Shown: positions 47,907 to 50,227 of the stretch, in pieces
Position numbering within the stretch: position 1 is the first letter of the stretch
Layout: the number at the start of each line of letters is the position of its first letter
Assembly (NCBI GenBank): GCA_046317855.1
Contig: JBKCVM010000088.1
Span: forward strand, 1 to 50,227
From: CAIOHW01 sp046317855
GTDB lineage: Bacteria; Bdellovibrionota; UBA1018
Reading direction: 5' to 3'
DNA length: 50,227 nucleotides
The notes under the pieces: generated by a model
What the model was told of the DNA's origin: nothing
The model's database searches: none
What the model saw: only the letters and a program-made list of their open reading frames with translations
Position numbers and translations under genes: made by a program

Positions 47907-48121
47907 AGATTCACGTAAGCAAGAGCAGGTCTTCCCTAGATGAATCCTCCTCAAAATTTGAAACAAGAGATCGGGAAGGAGATTCAAGGTTTACTCGCCG
48001 TAGAGAGCGTCCGAACTCGGACCTCGTGATCGACTATAAGGATGTGGAGACTCTGAGGCCTTTTTTGATGGACTCCGGTCAAATTATGCCTGCAAGGGTG
48101 GCATCAGGAGCCGCTTTTTGA
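47903..48121 (+). pseudogene. rpsR: Truncated 30S ribosomal protein S18
   Basis: 72 residues: a Ser/Arg-rich N-terminus and then LVIDYKDVETLRPFLMDSGQ, the S18 core, and IMPARVASGAAF, at which it stops (TGA). A normal S18 continues for ~25 residues (the KHQRxLxRAIKRARxLALLPF helix that contacts rRNA and S6), which is missing here and not found in the other frames downstream. No Cys, so it descends from a zinc-free S18. Most likely a broken paralogue that cannot assemble properly; a second, complete S18 must exist elsewhere. Confidence 0.8.
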
Positions 48122-48125
48122 TTGC

Positions 48126-48788
48126 GTGAAGACCTATCGGAGCGCCGCTTGGCAGAAGGCCATTCAGTCGTCGACTCACGTGTCGACGCCAACCTGTTTT
48201 CGCTCTCGCCTGCCTTTCCATCCGGTTCGCTTGAACGCGCTGATTGAAAAATGGCCTGAATCCATTCTGCGAAGCTGTGGGACGGTTTGGCTCGCCAGTC
48301 ATCATCAACTCTCGATAGCAATGAGCCAGGTCGGGCCCTCAGGTTTCTTTTTTAGCCCTGAAGGCTACTGGCTAGCTACTCTATCGCCACTGGAGCAGCA
48401 GGCGATTCTACAGAGAGATCCTGAACTCAGGCAAACCTGGGATGTTCGGTATGGCGATCGGATGACTGAAATTGCTTTCGTTTCGGACCAGCCTCTGACA
48501 GCCGAGTGGATACGCACCCTCGAGGCTTGCGTGCTCACAGATTTTGAAATGAGGCTCGACTGGAGTAAGTTCGAAAATCCTTTTCCCAAATTTGAATTTC
48601 CGGATGAGTTTTCTAATGAGTTTTCTAATGAGTTTTCAAATGAGTTTTCAAATGAGGAAGGTCACGAGGAAGGTGACTTTGAGGGTGATACGCCCGACCC
48701 GAAATTCAACGGCGGAGATGTTCCTGATCTTCGAGTTGTTCGGCAGACCATTCCAGCCAAACCAGCCGGCCGAACCGGAAAGGGCTAG
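48126..48788 (+). CDS. Orphan CobW C-terminal domain protein
   Basis: 220 residues, GTG start 4 bases after the S18 stop. It aligns with the C-terminal domain of the COG0523 GTPase encoded next: FHPVRLNALIEKWPESILRS and WDVRYGDRMTEIAFVSDQPL against FHPVRLWALF and the same GDR...I pattern; both end in a DW/PFP segment. There is no GTPase domain. After the domain comes a repeat of Asn-Glu-Phe-Ser and an acidic stretch. It could be a stand-alone zinc-binding partner, or the remnant of a full COG0523 gene whose 5' part was lost in the same event that cut S18. Confidence 0.75.
   Translation: MKTYRSAAWQKAIQSSTHVSTPTCFRSRLPFHPVRLNALIEKWPESILRSCGTVWLASHHQLSIAMSQVGPSGFFFSPEGYWLATLSPLEQQAILQRDPELRQTWDVRYGDRMTEIAFVSDQPLTAEWIRTLEACVLTDFEMRLDWSKFENPFPKFEFPDEFSNEFSNEFSNEFSNEEGHEEGDFEGDTPDPKFNGGDVPDLRVVRQTIPAKPAGRTGKG
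48603..48650 (+). repeat. Four tandem 12-bp units (NEFS repeat)
   Basis: Units of the form AATGAGTTTTCT/A (first unit GATGAGTTTTCT) are repeated four times in frame, coding for D/N-E-F-S. A fifth partial unit (AATGAG) follows, and then Glu-rich codons. Its in-frame 12-bp unit can expand or shrink by slippage without breaking the gene. Confidence 0.9.
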
Positions 48789-48791
48789 TTC

Positions 48792-50000
48792 ATGATTTTG
48801 TCCCAACGCTTACCCGTAACAGTGTTGTCCGGTTTTCTAGGTGCCGGCAAAACAACCCTTCTCAATCACATCCTCCATAACCGCGAAGGATTAAAGGTCG
48901 CAGTCATTGTCAACGACATGAGTAGCGTCAATATCGACGCGGCATGGGTTGCCAATGGTGGCGCTGCATTAAGCCGTACTGAAGAAAAGCTGATTGAGAT
49001 GCAGAACGGCTGCATCTGCTGCACATTGAGAGAAGATCTTCTCGTCGAGATTAAGCGTCTCGCAGAGGAGAGTCGTTTCGACTATCTCTTAATTGAGTCG
49101 ACAGGGATCTCCGAGCCACTTCCAGTGGCTGAGACTTTTGTCTTCGAGGACGAAAATGGTTCATCCTTAGTCTCTGTTGCGCGCCTCGATACCATGGTCA
49201 CTGTGGTCGATGCCTTCAATTTTCTCCGAGACTATGAGGAGTCCCAAGAGCTGAAAGCTCGGGGGATCGGGGTAGGAGAAGAAGATGAGCGAACCATTAC
49301 GGATCTGCTGATCGATCAAATAGAGTTCGCGGATGTCCTGATTTTGAATAAGACGGATCTTGTTGAGTCCGGCGAACTTGCGCGGTTGAAGGCGATTCTC
49401 AAGAAACTCAATCCACAGGCTAAACTCCTGCTCTCGGAGTTCGGTAAGGTTGCGGGCCGCGAAATCTTGAACACAGGGCTCTTTGACTTTGATCGTGCCT
49501 CGCAGGCTGCTGGCTGGATGAAGACTCTCAGGGGCGAGGAGGCGTCCGAGATGGACGAATATGGGATTACAAGCTTCGTCTATCTTGCTCGCAAACCGTT
49601 TCACCCAGTGCGGCTCTGGGCGCTCTTTAACGACGGATGGGAAGGGGTCATTCGCTCCAAGGGCTTTTTCTGGATTGCCTCGCGTCCTGAGCACATCGGG
49701 ATCTGGTCTCAAGCCGGAGGTGTCAGCTCAGTTGAAGGGGGTGGGCGTTGGTATGCTGCGATTCCACATGACGAATGGGATGCCGACGAGCAGGAGCTCG
49801 CCCGAATTCAGTCCCTTTGGGACAAAGACTTCGGAGACCGACAACAAGAAATCGTCCTGATTGGCCAGAACCTCGACCGGGATCAGATCACTCGGGGATT
49901 CGATGCTTGTCTTCTGAGTGATGCGGAGCTTGAGAAAGGAAAAGACCATTGGCTAAAAACCAAGGACCCGTTTCCGTCTTGGGGCCAGCAAGAAGCCTAA
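48792..50000 (+). CDS. COG0523 (CobW/ZigA-type) zinc metallochaperone GTPase
   Basis: 402 residues. G3E-family GTPase: Walker A LSGFLGAGKTTLLNHIL, IVNDMSSVNID (Switch I-type), the family's metal motif NGCICCTLREDLLVE (GCxCC), ESTGISEPLPV, NKTDL (guanine specificity), and a CobW C-terminal domain (FHPVRLWALF, GFFWIASRPEHIG). Zur-regulated members (YciC, ZigA/ZagA) deliver zinc to client enzymes under deficiency. The start is ATG, 3 bases after the previous stop, in the Zur-linked operon, so the function is most likely zinc-related. All motifs are intact. Confidence 0.92.
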   Translation: MILSQRLPVTVLSGFLGAGKTTLLNHILHNREGLKVAVIVNDMSSVNIDAAWVANGGAALSRTEEKLIEMQNGCICCTLREDLLVEIKRLAEESRFDYLLIESTGISEPLPVAETFVFEDENGSSLVSVARLDTMVTVVDAFNFLRDYEESQELKARGIGVGEEDERTITDLLIDQIEFADVLILNKTDLVESGELARLKAILKKLNPQAKLLLSEFGKVAGREILNTGLFDFDRASQAAGWMKTLRGEEASEMDEYGITSFVYLARKPFHPVRLWALFNDGWEGVIRSKGFFWIASRPEHIGIWSQAGGVSSVEGGGRWYAAIPHDEWDADEQELARIQSLWDKDFGDRQQEIVLIGQNLDRDQITRGFDACLLSDAELEKGKDHWLKTKDPFPSWGQQEA

Positions 50001-50010
50001 AGATTCGGGC

Positions 50011-50227
50011 TTAGTTTTCAGGAGGAAAGAGCATCTTGTCGAAAACAAACGGCCCGAACGGAACGCTGGAGATCAGGCAGGCGAGTAACAGCTTTTTCGA
50101 AGACCATCGGATTCGCTCGGCTAGAATCGCGCCGAGTCCCACATAGAGTACGAAGAGGGCTCCGTGCACGGAGCCAACGATTCGGACCGCCTCTGGAAGA
50201 TTCGCCAAGTACTTGAGCGGCATGGCG
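50011..50227 (-). CDS. DUF3817 membrane protein, partial
   Basis: The C-terminal 71 residues of a small membrane protein of the DUF3817 family: (A)MPLKYLANLPEAVRIVGSVH, followed by the segment GALFVLYVGLGAILA and a second segment ending in SVPFGPFVFDK. The frame is open to the window edge, so its start lies outside. In other bacteria such proteins are ~95-110 residues with three membrane helices. Function is unknown. It converges with the COG0523 gene, 10 bases apart, and does not belong to its operon. Confidence 0.8.
   Translation of the reverse strand, partial: AMPLKYLANLPEAVRIVGSVHGALFVLYVGLGAILAERIRWSSKKLLLACLISSVPFGPFVFDKMLFPPEN

Overview
The window looks like a chromosome segment from a free-living or predatory diderm of the Bdellovibrionota / former Deltaproteobacteria type. 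This is an inference, drawn from: (i) an operon of myxobacterial/Bdellovibrio-type gliding genes (TolQ/TolR motor, AgmX/PglI-type TonB-like protein, CglB-like VWA lipoprotein); (ii) many lipoproteins, outer-membrane barrels and three TonB-type C-terminal domains, which mean a Gram-negative envelope; (iii) an NtrB/NtrC-type sigma-54 system. Most of the window has moderate GC, whereas the 21.4-32.9 kb block is visibly GC-richer (hand counts: 42 and 46 G+C of 60 at 24001 and 27001; 29 of 60 at 20041 in the neighbouring phoH gene). The block is not uniform, since 31081-31140 has 29 of 60. There are no rRNA or tRNA genes, no CRISPR array and no recognisable integrase or transposase. No gene-free stretch exceeds about 220 bases.

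Layout. 0-5 kb: envelope proteins (outer-membrane barrel, COG4324-type aminopeptidase lipoprotein, Gly-rich lipoprotein), a sigma-region-4 / zinc-finger membrane protein, and a TonB-like protein. 5-12 kb: an unknown gene divergent from a four-gene operon of sensor kinase, sigma-54 activator, an unknown protein and a large ChaN-domain protein. 12-18 kb: a 935-residue unknown protein, then a housekeeping run of rsmD-coaD-aminotransferase; rsmD has an in-frame amber codon. 17.7-21.3 kb: a Cys-rich lipoprotein, an outer-membrane barrel and a PIN-PhoH protein.

21.3-32.9 kb: ten tightly packed plus-strand genes for a gliding-type envelope machine (TolQ, two TolR/ExbD, two helical-repeat proteins, a small periplasmic protein, an AgmX/PglI-type protein, a lipoprotein with Ig-like region, a beta-barrel, a VWA lipoprotein). 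The block is bracketed by a perfect 27-bp direct repeat. One copy is the 3' end of phoH and the other abuts the next resident gene, so the block appears to have been inserted between two convergent genes. Its first exbD has an in-frame amber stop inside the membrane helix.

33-41.6 kb: a PA14-like lipoprotein, a coupled operon (metalloprotease-DUF4105 fusion, pyroglutamyl peptidase, SDR oxidoreductase), a basic protein, a second ChaN protein, an HD hydrolase and a phosphopantetheinyl transferase. 41.6-50.2 kb: a zinc-centred region with a ZnuD-like receptor and its TonB, MepA, a cysteine-free L32, and a Fur/Zur regulator divergent from an operon of cysteine-free ribosomal proteins L31, L33 and L24, then L28, a truncated S18, an orphan CobW C-terminal protein and a COG0523 GTPase. 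A long palindrome sits directly in front of the L31 ribosome-binding site. The likely logic is that under zinc shortage Zur releases the operon, zinc-free ribosomal proteins replace zinc-binding ones, the GTPase allocates metal, and the receptor imports zinc.
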